A stretch of 64,000 nt of DNA from Flammeovirgaceae bacterium (GCA_015180985.1 CP054185.1:2913225-2977224); one strand, 5' to 3'; positions 6,778 to 16,822 are shown, counted from the first letter of the stretch. Numbers and translations: made by a program. Notes: generated by a model not told the origin, from the letters alone.

Positions 6778-9700
6778 TCATTGCTTGCGGTTCACAACAA
6801 CCCTCGAAAACTCAGGCAAATACCTGCCGTTTACTTTCAGTTTAATAATGTAGATAGCGTTGGGCATTTCACTTCCTGTACCATCGCGCGTATCCCACAC
6901 GCTTACATGCGCACCCGCCTGCAACTGAGCCAGACTCAGTGTGGCTACTTTAACGCCCTTCAGATCGAACACATCCATCTCTACCTGGTATGGCCCGTTA
7001 CTTTCTGCAAGAATAAATGGGATGTTCACCTCCCGGCCGGCCGGGTTAGGCCATGGCGTTCCAAGCCGGGTGCGACCGGGTATGTATTCGCCCCTATGCG
7101 TGTACACCAGTTTCAGTTCTTTCCGGTCGGTATTTGTAAATGCAATGGACGACTCCGTGCGCATGTCAAATACCCGTGCGTCTTCTTCATCCACAAGGAA
7201 CAGGGCCGACTGTGCATGGGCAATGGCCCCGGCATCCCACCGCAGTTCTATCGGGCCGCTGCCGTTGCTTTCAATGGTTAGGCTCCATGCATACTCTTCG
7301 GTGATAGGCACCACATCGCGCGAAAATTTGGGCCAGAAAAACTCCGGGTGGTAAAAGTTGGTTTCCAGGTACTGCACAAACCGCGGCACGGTAACATCAT
7401 CAAACCGGTCTTTACTCAAACTGGCCTGCGGATGCATGCCGATGCCGCCCAGTTCGTTCACCGCATCATCCTGCACCAGCTTAAGCGGCAGCAGCCATTT
7501 CTCAGAATCAATGTCTTTGCTGAGTTCTTCGTCATGCTTTATTCTTCCTCCTGCTGTGTTCTTTAATGTTACCGGGAAGCTGAGTGATGGCACGGCATTA
7601 TCGGCAAACACAAACCCGCCTTCAAACGGTTTCATGGAGTTGACAACATCAAAACTCAGTTGATTGGAATTAAAGACTTTATAGCTGCCTACTGCCGGAT
7701 TTCCGTTGGCGGCCAGCACATCATCCCAGTCGATGGCAAACGGATACGGGGTGGCAATCTGGTTCCAGCCTTGCGCCAGCGGCATTGTAAAGGGTGTTGC
7801 CTGGTTGTTGTTGGGTGTGGTGCCTGCCCCTGTTTTTACTGTTACCTCGCTTACCGAGTTGAACCAATAACTCTTGCCCCGATCGATAGCATTGATGCCC
7901 TCCTTGTAATCGGTATTTTTATTATTCTGGAAGCGCACCAGCCTCCACTTGGTTTTGTCGTAGGCACCAAGCTCGGGTACAGGCTCAAAAATATCGGCAA
8001 TGCTATTCTTCGTCAGTGCTAAGGGTATCGATATAATCTGATATGACTTTTGCGTGCCACCATGCCGCACAATGGAAGTAATTGCTTGAGCAGTTTGATC
8101 AGTAAACGACTTATAAACATAGCGTATCGCAGAGTTTTCAACCGGTGGAACTGCTGTTGCGTCCGATGCCCGGATAAAGAACTCAGCCCCCAGTTCATCA
8201 AAGGCACTTGCGGGTAAGTCAGCCTCCCAAATATTACCGCTAGTATTTGACATGGATAAGGGTGCAGATGCTCCCGTACTGGTAATTTTCCTATGATACA
8301 CTTCAACCGTTTTAGACCCTGTACCACCGGTAACTGTTACGCTGATGGGTACTTGAGTTTGGCCGGTAACCAGGTCGGTATAGGTTGGAATGCCAATAAC
8401 CATGTTTTGTGGGCCCGGATCCGGCTGAGTTTGTACCGGTTTGATATTCGAGTAAGGTGACTCACCGGTAGCATTAACCGCTTTAACCCTGTAGTAATAC
8501 GATGAGTTGGCAGTTAAGCCAGTGATCAGTTTCTCCAGCGTATTACCTTCATTGTTTGGATATCCCGTAAGGTGCGTGGAGAAATCATTTTGCGTGGATA
8601 CATCAAGAATGTATGAAGCTGCTCCGTTGGCCGGATCCCACTTTGCTGTAAATGAATTGATGCCAATAGGATTCGCATCCAAAGCAAGCGGTGTGGCAGG
8701 CTTTAACAATTGAGTGGCTGTTGATGAATTGGGCGAAGTACCTCCGGCATTCCGTGAACGAACACGAACCTGGTATGTGTTACCGGCAGCCAGTCCGGTA
8801 GTTACATTCTCAGAAGTACCCGTAATAACCTTGCCATTGTAACCGGTAACAAATGTTGAGAAGTTATCCATGGAAATATCCAGCAGGTAATCCACCGCAC
8901 CCAGGCTGGAAGTCCAGGCAACAGCAAACTGGGTTTGCTCAGCGCCCGTAATGTTTACTCCAACCGGAGTTGGCGGAACGGTGATTTGAGAAATGGTGTT
9001 TGAGTTAACCGACTGGCCGCTGGCATTGGCTGCACGTACGCGGTACTGGTAGGTTGTTCCGGCAGTCAACCCGGTTACCGCATCGGATGTACCGGTAACC
9101 GTTTTTGAATTATACCCGCTGACGAACGAACTGAAATTATCCAAGGAAACATCCAGCAGATAATTAGCAGCACCGGTTACGCTGTTCCAGTTGGCCGTAA
9201 ACTGGAACTGACCAACACCCGATGCTGCACTGGCCGTTGGTGCAACCGGCAAGGTAATGGTAAAACCTGTAAGGGGTGAACTGGTTAGGTAGTTCACCGC
9301 CTGCCCTGCCCCGTTATACGAGAATACCGTGTAGTGATAACCTGTTCCGGCCGACAGACCCGTGTCATCAAACTGGGTAAAGTTTCCGATAGCCACAATT
9401 GTTCCATCCAGTGAATTGCCTACAGAATAAAATGTTCCATCAACCGGAATACCGCTGGAAGCTGATCCTGCTTTGCGAATAATCAGGTAGCCTGTTGGCG
9501 AACCGGTAGCTGCAGTATAGGATAACCGGAGGGATGTGGTAGTTTGAAGTGTGAAAAGGGCAGCCGTAGGCTGGGCAGTGGGTTCGGTTGCCAGGGTGGT
9601 GCGACTTGCCGGATTTCCGGTAGCGGTTGACAAGAGATAATTAGTACTTACCCCTGATCCATTCAGTTCATACACCCGGAAGTGATAAACCGTGTTGGCT

Positions 9701-12700
9701 GCAAGATTAGTAACGGCAACAGAATTGCCTGCACCCCTGAAAACCACTTTGTTGCCCGAACCAATATCCGTTGCGGTTGAGAAATTCGCATTGCCGGTAT
9801 AGCTGGCACCATCAGCCGGGTCAACATTCACCGCGCTGCCCTGCCGGGCAAGCACCAGTCGCTCGGCACCGTTTCCGTTGGTCCAGTTTATAGAGAGTGA
9901 GTTATCCGTAAATGCAGTGAACGTAATGTTTGTTGCCTGAATGGTGGGCTCACCAATCAAGGTTGTGGCATTCGAAGGATTATTCGTGGCAGTGGTTACA
10001 TTATAATTTTCTGCAGCCGAAGTTCCGTTAAATTCATACACCCGGAAGTGGTAGGTGTTACCCGAGGATAATCCGGTTATGGTAATTGGTCCTGAACCTG
10101 CACCCACCACAAAATTTCCTGTACCGATTTCACTTCCTGAACCGAAAGCAGTATTTGCCGTATACGAACTGCCATCTGCCGGATCGGCATTCACCGCTGA
10201 GCCTGCTCTGGCCACCAGCAACCGTGAAGTACCGTTGCCATTGGTAAAGTTTACGGACATCGAGTTAGGTGTTATAGAAGAGAAGTTAATACCCGAAGCC
10301 TGAGTTAATGGCTCATTGGCCAATGTGGTACGGCTGCCGGGGTTACCGGTTGCCGTTGAAGTAAGGTAATTGGCTGAAGCTGAAGATCCGTTCAACTCAT
10401 ATACCCTGAAATGATAAACTGTACTAGCTGCAAGATTGGTTACCGTAACGGAGTTGCCGTTACCCCTGTAAACCACCTTGTTGCCTGACCCCACATCGGT
10501 GGCCAATGAAAAATCCGCATTACCTGTGTATCCGGTCCCGTCAGCGGGATTGACACTTACGGTGGCGCCCTGTCTGGCCATTACTAAACGCTCCGCTCCG
10601 TTTCCGTTGGTCCAGTTAATGGTAAGTGAATTTGGCGCAAGGGAACTGAAACTTATGTTGGTGGCCTGGGTTGTGGGCTCATTCGCTAACGTAAACTGGT
10701 TACCTGCAAGCGGGGTTGTGGTAAAGTAATTGATGTTTCCGCCCGAACCGTTATAGGACAGGATCAGGTAAAAGTACTGTGTTGCAGGTGTGAGGCTTGA
10801 CTGAGCAAACGACAGTGAGCTACCCACGTATGCTACTGCACTCCCTCCGATCGGATCATTAACTGCATAGGTTGTTCCGTCAACAGGCAAATCAGCAGGT
10901 TGTGCCGGTGCCGAACCTGCTTTCCGAATGGCAATATATCCGGAGGGTGAGCCTGTGGCTGTCGTGTACCCAACTGTAAATGATGCGTTGGTTATGCTTG
11001 TAAAATTAATGGCAGTGGGCTGTGCAGTCGGCTCCGCTGATAATGTGGTTTGCGAACCGATGCTTCCGGCAACTGAATTGGTATTGTAGTTGGTGAGCGT
11101 TCCTGTTCCATTAAATTCGAATACACGGAAGTGGTACACCGTGGCCAGTGAAAGGCCCGAAACAGTCACACTACCTGTTCCGCTTCCGACTACAAAGTTG
11201 GATGATCCCAGGTTTGGAGCCAGGGTAATGTTGTTATTGGGTGTGTAGGAAACCCCGTCAACCGGAAATACATCCACCGCACTGCCTGCCTTGGCTACCA
11301 GAAGCCTGTTGGTGCCATTGCCTGCCGAAAGATTGATTGTGACGGAACTTGTTCCAAAAGAGGTAACTGACAAAGTTCCCTGAGTTGTTGGCTCAGAAAA
11401 CAAAGTTGTAGCATTACCTTCCAGTGGACTTACCGTTCGGTAGTTAGTAGCTGAGTTTACTCCGTTGTAGCTGAAGAAGTCATAAAAATACTGCGTGTTG
11501 GGGCTTAAGCCGGATTGTGTAAATGAAGTCGCACTGCCTACATGCACAACCGTGCTGGTACCGATGAAACTACCAACAGTATATACCTGCTGGTCTGTAG
11601 GTACATCGGTTGGTGATGAGCCTGCCTTGCGCAATACCAGGTACCCATCGGGCGAACCGGTGGCAGCCGTAAAACTTACATTAAGCGAAGATGATGTAAT
11701 TGATGTAAAAACAGGAGTCGTTGGTTGGCTGGTTGGATCGATTGAAGTTTCAGCAAAGCGTTGCCCCCAAATTTCAATTTCGTTGTCAATAGTAGTTGTG
11801 TAATTATCATCTCCCTGCCATAGCACAAGGAATTCCCGATAACTTCCATTATAACATACTGCAGGAAGTGTTGCATTAAAAGAAGTATTTCCTGTGCCAC
11901 CTGCATCGCTTAATCTGAAGTTTGATCCAACTATTACACCATCATTACGGATCAGTTGTCCGAAAATTTCAAATTCATTGTCCACCAATCCTCCCACATT
12001 ATGATCACCATGCCATGTGACAAGAAATTGACTCAAATTTGGGTCATATGCTATGGCAGGAGCCGAAGCTCCAAAATTCTGAAAGCCATCTGTACCCATA
12101 AAACTAATTCTGAAAAAGTTATGGATGCTTGATACGGTTCCGGTATTACTAACAAATTGGCCGAAAATTTCAAACTCATCATTAACAAGGGGTGCGGTAT
12201 CATCATCTCCACGCCACACCACCAGGTAATTGTTATTGGTAACATTATACGCAATCGCTACGTCAGTTGCTGTATATAAAGTACTGCCGGTTGGACCCAT
12301 GTCGCTAATCAATACCATTGTTCCAATAGTATTTCCATGATTTGCGACAGATCCATCAACTCGTCTTATAAATACCTCATTTTGACCATCGCCAATAGCG
12401 TCAATATCCCCGTGCCATGCAATCATGTATTGATTGCTGGTGCTATTCCAGGCAACATCAGGATTAAACGCGTCATATAAAGTATTTGGATCAGGTCCCA
12501 TTGTCGAAATCCTTACATTCGATCCTACCAATGTACCATTCGCTTCAAGTCCCTGGGAGTATATTTCAAATTGATTATCAGAAACATGATCAGAGTACCA
12601 TGTAACAAGATATCTGTTTGAAGTAGCATTGTACGCAACTGCCGGATTAGCCGCATCAAAAGCAGCCAGGCCATCCGTATTCGTATTACTAATTCTTATT

Positions 12701-13776
12701 CTTGTGCCCACCAAAGAACCCGAGGTGGCGATAATTCGTTGACCGTAAATCTCGTACTCATCATTTACTAATGAACCGCTATTATCATCTCCTTGCCACA
12801 CCACAAAAAATTCCGTAGAGGATGCAGCTACATCAGGACTGGAGCCTCCATAGTTTACATCTGTACTTGGGACACCCATGAAACTCACCCGAATCTCAGA
12901 ACCAATCAACGCTCCAGTGGCTCCATTAACACGTTGGGCATACACTTCCTCTTTAGAAGAATTTGAAGCAGCCCAGACAACCAGGTAAATACCACCAGGG
13001 TAAGTAGCCGGGTCATCGGTTACACAATGAGCTACAGTGGCATTGTTTGCACCAAAACCAAGATCCCCGTCAGGACCAGTAAAACTTACCCGAAAATCAT
13101 TTGCACCGATTTCCGGATCTACTGTTACCGGATAAACTGCGTCCACCAAATCTGAGGCAACTATTTCAATAACTGACTCAGAATGCGTTACATGCATTAC
13201 TGCTGGTATTTGCCTGTGCTTATTATCAAACACAAAAACATTGCCCAGTGTAACGCTCCCCTTTTCGTTTTGCCAACTCCAGCCACTTTTAAGCGATTTG
13301 AATTCTCCTTCCGAAGATATTTTTCCCGTAAAACGGACTACACCACTCTGACTTACTGGTGGCTCGTAAAGGACAAATTGTTGTTCAATATTCTTTTCTT
13401 TAATAACATATCGCTCGGCCCAGGTGTTGTGTTCATAAAACACGGTGTCATCCCGGTAAATTGGAGAGACGCTTTTTGTGTACTCGTTAGACCAACTCCA
13501 AATTGGTCCTCCTGACGTAGGTTTAACGGTTACCCCTAACTTATCAAAATTCACCGTATATGATGGATGCTTAAGGGTTATCCCATTTTCATCACACTCC
13601 ACTTTGTTTAATACTTTCCGGATGACCCATTGATCATGCCTTTGCTGAACCGAATGATTTCTAGTCGGAACATCCGAATTTGAATTTGGTTTATATCCAG
13701 CGGAGATTAACTCAAAAAGTATCGGAATGAAAACTGCTGCAATTCCGGAACAAGTATATCTGACATTGACCTTCAT
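6778..13776 (-). CDS. Giant secreted repeat protein with T9SS sorting domain
   Basis: 2332 residues. A hydrophobic N-terminal segment (about 10-27) serves as export signal. Residues about 225-680 hold seven repeats of about 60-65 residues, each with a core like NPAVAYN..YLVTWxGD...EFEIFGQ...VGSxxRIS, suggesting a seven-bladed propeller. About 680-1510 hold seven long (about 118 residues) fibronectin-III-like repeats of two alternating types (ATGSPxGYLxxRKAGS and NGNGxxRLLVAxxGSAV). About 1510-1790 hold three shorter repeats of about 93 residues (SYILDVS, YYYRVKAVNATGES). The end (about 2232-2332: GTPWPNPAGREVNIPF, VEMDVFDLKGVKVATL, NAIYIIKL) is a type A T9SS sorting domain. It is therefore expected at the cell surface or outside, probably in adhesion or matrix binding. 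Confidence 0.9.
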   Translation of the reverse strand: MKVNVRYTCSGIAAVFIPILFELISAGYKPNSNSDVPTRNHSVQQRHDQWVIRKVLNKVECDENGITLKHPSYTVNFDKLGVTVKPTSGGPIWSWSNEYTKSVSPIYRDDTVFYEHNTWAERYVIKEKNIEQQFVLYEPPVSQSGVVRFTGKISSEGEFKSLKSGWSWQNEKGSVTLGNVFVFDNKHRQIPAVMHVTHSESVIEIVASDLVDAVYPVTVDPEIGANDFRVSFTGPDGDLGFGANNATVAHCVTDDPATYPGGIYLVVWAASNSSKEEVYAQRVNGATGALIGSEIRVSFMGVPSTDVNYGGSSPDVAASSTEFFVVWQGDDNSGSLVNDEYEIYGQRIIATSGSLVGTRIRISNTNTDGLAAFDAANPAVAYNATSNRYLVTWYSDHVSDNQFEIYSQGLEANGTLVGSNVRISTMGPDPNTLYDAFNPDVAWNSTSNQYMIAWHGDIDAIGDGQNEVFIRRVDGSVANHGNTIGTMVLISDMGPTGSTLYTATDVAIAYNVTNNNYLVVWRGDDDTAPLVNDEFEIFGQFVSNTGTVSSIHNFFRISFMGTDGFQNFGASAPAIAYDPNLSQFLVTWHGDHNVGGLVDNEFEIFGQLIRNDGVIVGSNFRLSDAGGTGNTSFNATLPAVCYNGSYREFLVLWQGDDNYTTTIDNEIEIWGQRFAETSIDPTSQPTTPVFTSITSSSLNVSFTAATGSPDGYLVLRKAGSSPTDVPTDQQVYTVGSFIGTSTVVHVGSATSFTQSGLSPNTQYFYDFFSYNGVNSATNYRTVSPLEGNATTLFSEPTTQGTLSVTSFGTSSVTINLSAGNGTNRLLVAKAGSAVDVFPVDGVSYTPNNNITLAPNLGSSNFVVGSGTGSVTVSGLSLATVYHFRVFEFNGTGTLTNYNTNSVAGSIGSQTTLSAEPTAQPTAINFTSITNASFTVGYTTATGSPSGYIAIRKAGSAPAQPADLPVDGTTYAVNDPIGGSAVAYVGSSLSFAQSSLTPATQYFYLILSYNGSGGNINYFTTTPLAGNQFTLANEPTTQATNISFSSLAPNSLTINWTNGNGAERLVMARQGATVSVNPADGTGYTGNADFSLATDVGSGNKVVYRGNGNSVTVTNLAASTVYHFRVYELNGSSASANYLTSTATGNPGSRTTLANEPLTQASGINFSSITPNSMSVNFTNGNGTSRLLVARAGSAVNADPADGSSYTANTAFGSGSEIGTGNFVVGAGSGPITITGLSSGNTYHFRVYEFNGTSAAENYNVTTATNNPSNATTLIGEPTIQATNITFTAFTDNSLSINWTNGNGAERLVLARQGSAVNVDPADGASYTGNANFSTATDIGSGNKVVFRGAGNSVAVTNLAANTVYHFRVYELNGSGVSTNYLLSTATGNPASRTTLATEPTAQPTAALFTLQTTTSLRLSYTAATGSPTGYLIIRKAGSASSGIPVDGTFYSVGNSLDGTIVAIGNFTQFDDTGLSAGTGYHYTVFSYNGAGQAVNYLTSSPLTGFTITLPVAPTASAASGVGQFQFTANWNSVTGAANYLLDVSLDNFSSFVSGYNSKTVTGTSDAVTGLTAGTTYQYRVRAANASGQSVNSNTISQITVPPTPVGVNITGAEQTQFAVAWTSSLGAVDYLLDISMDNFSTFVTGYNGKVITGTSENVTTGLAAGNTYQVRVRSRNAGGTSPNSSTATQLLKPATPLALDANPIGINSFTAKWDPANGAASYILDVSTQNDFSTHLTGYPNNEGNTLEKLITGLTANSSYYYRVKAVNATGESPYSNIKPVQTQPDPGPQNMVIGIPTYTDLVTGQTQVPISVTVTGGTGSKTVEVYHRKITSTGASAPLSMSNTSGNIWEADLPASAFDELGAEFFIRASDATAVPPVENSAIRYVYKSFTDQTAQAITSIVRHGGTQKSYQIISIPLALTKNSIADIFEPVPELGAYDKTKWRLVRFQNNKNTDYKEGINAIDRGKSYWFNSVSEVTVKTGAGTTPNNNQATPFTMPLAQGWNQIATPYPFAIDWDDVLAANGNPAVGSYKVFNSNQLSFDVVNSMKPFEGGFVFADNAVPSLSFPVTLKNTAGGRIKHDEELSKDIDSEKWLLPLKLVQDDAVNELGGIGMHPQASLSKDRFDDVTVPRFVQYLETNFYHPEFFWPKFSRDVVPITEEYAWSLTIESNGSGPIELRWDAGAIAHAQSALFLVDEEDARVFDMRTESSIAFTNTDRKELKLVYTHRGEYIPGRTRLGTPWPNPAGREVNIPFILAESNGPYQVEMDVFDLKGVKVATLSLAQLQAGAHVSVWDTRDGTGSEMPNAIYIIKLKVNGRYLPEFSRVVVNRKQ
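9230..11740 (-). repeat. Seven long fibronectin-III-like coding repeats
   Basis: Within the giant gene, seven units of about 350 bp occur in two subtypes. The units near 9590-9950 and 10320-10680 encode nearly the same protein (both contain NGNGAERLV.ARQG and VYHFRVYELNGS) but differ at many third codon positions, so the sequence is old and held by selection rather than a fresh duplication. Confidence 0.8.
11740..13095 (-). repeat. Seven propeller-like coding repeats
   Basis: Seven consecutive units of about 180-195 bp encode the (Y/F)LVxW-GD-xEFEIFGQ-IRIS blade-like pattern. The acidic GDDN/GDxD loop between the two strands recurs in most units and could bind metal or ligand. Seven copies fits a closed propeller. 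Confidence 0.7.
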
Positions 13777-13795
13777 TGGGGTAACAAATTACAAT

Positions 13796-15544
13796 CTAAC
13801 AAGGATCAAGAGCCTCGGTATCGGGAGTAAAGCATACTACAGTAGTATCACTGTAAACGGCCGATATCACCGGACCTAAACGTATCCTGAATTTATACTG
13901 CCTTGATCCATCCGCAATTAGACTCGAAAGCAAAACATGAAAATTATGATGATTTGTATTACCGGTTGGTAATGAATACGTGCCGTGTACCGTTACAAAG
14001 TCGTTATATGACCACTCAATATGATAGTCCTTTGGTGGATTCGTGTATGTGGGGGGTGGTCCTTCAATATATACCCATGAAATTTTTACATCCGAGCCTG
14101 ACTTATCAATTGCTATTATGGGTTTATTCATTGTACCATTCGCGTTCATATAGGAAGGGATACTGACCCAATTAACATTTACAGGCCCTCCGCACCCGGC
14201 ATAGTTTACCGGAGAGGAACAGTTAATTGCATTTATACCACTGTTACCGGTAATAAATACATAACTGGAAACAATTTGATTAGTATTGCCATTAAAAAGC
14301 CTTACACCAATCGGAGTATTTGGCTTCATGTTGTTTATTGCAAATGCTTCACCACCAGTGCCGCATCCACCATCTCCACCGCATTGAGTATTACCAAACG
14401 GTAGATCTTTAACATGACCTGGTATATCACCTGTGATCTGAATTCTTGCACCACCAGGGTAACTTCCTGTTGGTCTTGTATCAAAACTGCAAATCTTGTA
14501 ACATACAGCCACACCAGAAGCAAACTCCTCATCCATATTAAACACTGAGAAATGAGAAATCTTTGCTTCGTAAGCTGTATTTGAATTGTTTAGTGTGCCT
14601 ACATTATTACCATCACGCTGCCATAGCCCGGTCTCTTTGTCATATACCAACAACGGAATGGTTGGCGGAAGTTTTTCACCATAAAGCAGCGCCAACGTAT
14701 CAACCGGTATCGAAATCGTGGCAAACTTTCCCTTCTTTAACTGCAGGGGTTTTCCGTTACTGTAAAAATTTACATCTACCGCGCCATAGGTAACCATAAA
14801 GCCACGGTCACCATTTTGCATACGGGTAGTGTAATCACCTGGCATACCGTCTGGCGAATAAACGTCAACAGTACTTACCGATCCGGTTACCGGGCCTAAC
14901 GATGATTTTGATGCCTGAAAAAATGTACCTCGTTGTTCGCGATCAGCCGTTGGATCTTCCAACGCATCCGGTTCAACCATTACGGTTGCGCCTCTGCGTT
15001 GCGGCCGAAATTGATCGATTGCCTGGTATGTCCGCTCAACTTCGGGTGGCGCTCCAAAAGCAATCAGCTTTCCATCTGCATCGTAAACAAAAGGAATGGT
15101 ATCCAATGGACTGGAAATCCGTGAGTAATCGGGCTGAGCGGGCGATGATGTATTAGGTGCAATGTCAGTTATCGTAATGTTGTCATTTGGATTGAGTTCC
15201 TTCACAACGGTGGCCTGCTCCATTGCAATCAGTATATCGTCTGTTGTGGATGAATAGATTTTTGACACCAATCCGAAACCAAGTTTTTCAACGTTGAGCA
15301 CATATCGTTGGTCTTTATTTGGCTTTGAGCAAATTTTAAATTCACCCATTTTATCCGTTTCAATGTTCCTTCCCTTTTGCCCGCCTATTGATATTTGGGC
15401 ACCCTGAATCGGGTTCCCTTTTCCATCAACCACTTTGCCTGAGAAGCATTGGGTATTCTTGTCTTTAAAAAAATCGCACCGGATAATCAACAGGTTGGAC
15501 ATAAGGAGAACAAGAAGGGTTGCGATGATTGTTTTACGTTTCAT
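13796..15544 (-). CDS. Envelope protein with carboxypeptidase-regulatory-like domain
   Basis: 582 residues. A hydrophobic signal is followed by Cys in LLIIRC; Arg before the Cys is abnormal for a lipobox, so lipidation is uncertain. Residues about 34-95 (CFSGKVVDGKGNPIQGAQISIGG) form a carboxypeptidase-regulatory-like beta-sandwich. About 215-340 (GKFATISIPVD, IPLLVYDKETGLWQRDG, AKISHFSVFNMD) resembles the domain seen in CILP/FAM171-type proteins and many Bacteroidota surface proteins. A fibronectin-like part ends the protein. It lies 19 bp upstream of the giant T9SS protein and 26 bp downstream of the Kre9-like gene, so these three are probably one operon. No enzyme motif is visible. Confidence 0.75.
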   Translation of the reverse strand: MKRKTIIATLLVLLMSNLLIIRCDFFKDKNTQCFSGKVVDGKGNPIQGAQISIGGQKGRNIETDKMGEFKICSKPNKDQRYVLNVEKLGFGLVSKIYSSTTDDILIAMEQATVVKELNPNDNITITDIAPNTSSPAQPDYSRISSPLDTIPFVYDADGKLIAFGAPPEVERTYQAIDQFRPQRRGATVMVEPDALEDPTADREQRGTFFQASKSSLGPVTGSVSTVDVYSPDGMPGDYTTRMQNGDRGFMVTYGAVDVNFYSNGKPLQLKKGKFATISIPVDTLALLYGEKLPPTIPLLVYDKETGLWQRDGNNVGTLNNSNTAYEAKISHFSVFNMDEEFASGVAVCYKICSFDTRPTGSYPGGARIQITGDIPGHVKDLPFGNTQCGGDGGCGTGGEAFAINNMKPNTPIGVRLFNGNTNQIVSSYVFITGNSGINAINCSSPVNYAGCGGPVNVNWVSIPSYMNANGTMNKPIIAIDKSGSDVKISWVYIEGPPPTYTNPPKDYHIEWSYNDFVTVHGTYSLPTGNTNHHNFHVLLSSLIADGSRQYKFRIRLGPVISAVYSDTTVVCFTPDTEALDPC

Positions 15545-15570
15545 ATAAGAGGGTTAGTCTATTTAATCAA

Positions 15571-16308
15571 TTAGGGTTTTATTGGGTCAGGTATCTTCTT
15601 CTTTCCATCATCACCACTAAGCAGCACCACCAAATAACCTGAAGCCAATACCGGTAACACTTTTAACAACAAGGGTGTCTTGCGCTTTACTGCAAAATTG
15701 CCCGTATAAACAACTTCGTCTTTATTTTTCGTATCACTTATTTTAAACCGGTAGTCTTTGCCGGGTTTGGTATCGGTAGGCAGTGTGAGCTTGTAGTTAC
15801 CCACATTGGCGATATTCGAAAAGGTGGTAACCTTTTTATCGCCTTTATACAAATCGAAGTTTAAAATGTTTTGCTGCGTGCCCCCACTCCAGGTAAGCTG
15901 GTAGGGTTTGCCTCTTTTCAGCACGCGGTAATCTTCAAAACCGGTAAAGCGTACAAACGGTATGTACAGGCGGCCGCGCACTTCCAGCGCCACACTGCCG
16001 CTGAAATCTTCTCCCAACTCGGCTTTGGGGTCCCAACTAAATTTCTTGTTTAAACCCGGCTTAACCTCCAATCCAAAATCACCTGAAAGTTTCTGAAGGG
16101 GATTCAGGTAGTTATCATGCGAACCATAAACATTCAGGGTATACGTACGGCCACTAACATCATCGGTCAAGTCAAAATGAACAATTACCTGTTGATTCAA
16201 CAGCTCTACCCGCTTTATTGTAAACTGCTGGGCAATGCAGAACTGGCCTGTTACCAAAAGCAGGCAAGCACTGAGGATAACCCCTAATGGAGTTGCGGAG
16301 GGTCTCAT
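15571..16308 (-). CDS. Secreted Kre9/Knh1-like protein with C-terminal membrane helix
   Basis: 245 residues. It has a signal peptide (cleavage near CIAQ-QF, about 26) and a beta-rich body in which KRGKPYQLTWSGGTQQNILNFDLYKG...NIANVGNYKLTLP matches the pattern of the Ser-Thr-rich/Kre9-Knh1 family found in many Bacteroidota surface proteins. A hydrophobic stretch at about 218-232 (LLLKVLPVLASGYLVVLL) precedes a short Lys-rich tail, so it is probably anchored in the membrane at its C-terminus. It is the first gene of the probable operon leading to the giant secreted protein. Its role is unknown; a scaffold or assembly function for the neighbours is a guess. Confidence 0.7.
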   Translation of the reverse strand: MRPSATPLGVILSACLLLVTGQFCIAQQFTIKRVELLNQQVIVHFDLTDDVSGRTYTLNVYGSHDNYLNPLQKLSGDFGLEVKPGLNKKFSWDPKAELGEDFSGSVALEVRGRLYIPFVRFTGFEDYRVLKRGKPYQLTWSGGTQQNILNFDLYKGDKKVTTFSNIANVGNYKLTLPTDTKPGKDYRFKISDTKNKDEVVYTGNFAVKRKTPLLLKVLPVLASGYLVVLLSGDDGKKKIPDPIKP

Positions 16309-16399
16309 AGGTTATGATTTATGTATGAGTCAACTATTCATCCTTGTTAAGCTTTCTTATGTAGTAGATTATGTTTATTGTTTCTCTTCCATACCATTC

Positions 16400-16440
16400 C
16401 AAAAAGCCGGGCCCCGGCCATCTGCCGGGCGCCCGGGCTT
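16400..16440 (-). terminator. Intrinsic terminator after the small peptide gene
   Basis: On the minus strand a very GC-rich hairpin (AAGCCCGGGCGCCCGG paired with CCGGGGCCCGGCTT) is followed by TTTTT. It lies between the small peptide gene and the Kre9-like gene, which therefore probably has its own promoter in the roughly 90 bp after it. Confidence 0.75.
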
Positions 16441-16467
16441 AGCCAACCTATGAAGAGTCTTTTTTGG

Positions 16468-16689
16468 TTATTTCATAATGGCATACTCACAGGCCAGGTT
16501 CAGCACCGCCACGGCCTCCGCCCGCGAACAGTGGTTAAGCACCATCAGCGCCTGCACATCGGTTTCGGCATAACAGGCATTGGGTTTAACCGGTTCATCC
16601 CCTACCTTCTTCACAGGCGGCACTCCTGCGGTAATCACGGCAACGGTCAGCCCGACCAGCACTACGATAATTCTGAATCTTGCTTTCAT
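16468..16689 (-). CDS. Small exported Cys-containing peptide, unknown function
   Basis: 73 residues from the ATG at 16687-16689; an upstream ATG would add 16 polar residues before the signal and is less likely. MKARFRIIVVLVGLTVAVITA is a signal peptide or anchor; the remaining 50 residues contain three Cys (ACYAE, NHCSRA, NLACEY). It is divergent from the sigma factor gene, 133 bp away, and followed by a strong terminator. I do not recognise the family. A secreted signal or a small inhibitor would both fit the size and position. Confidence 0.55.
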   Translation of the reverse strand: MKARFRIIVVLVGLTVAVITAGVPPVKKVGDEPVKPNACYAETDVQALMVLNHCSRAEAVAVLNLACEYAIMK

Positions 16690-16822
16690 GAGTGTCGTTT
16701 TTAAGGGTTGTTGTTGATTTCGGTAGTTAGTGTACAATTCCCCGGAAGGTCACCCGGTAATCGGTTAATTAATTTTTAACTTGAACTGGGTTACTTAACT
16801 CTATTTAATACACTAAGGGCGT

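Noticed and set aside
10055-10729. Plus-strand open frames inside the giant gene
   Set aside because: They are low-complexity shadows of the fibronectin-like repeats on the other strand and resemble no protein family.
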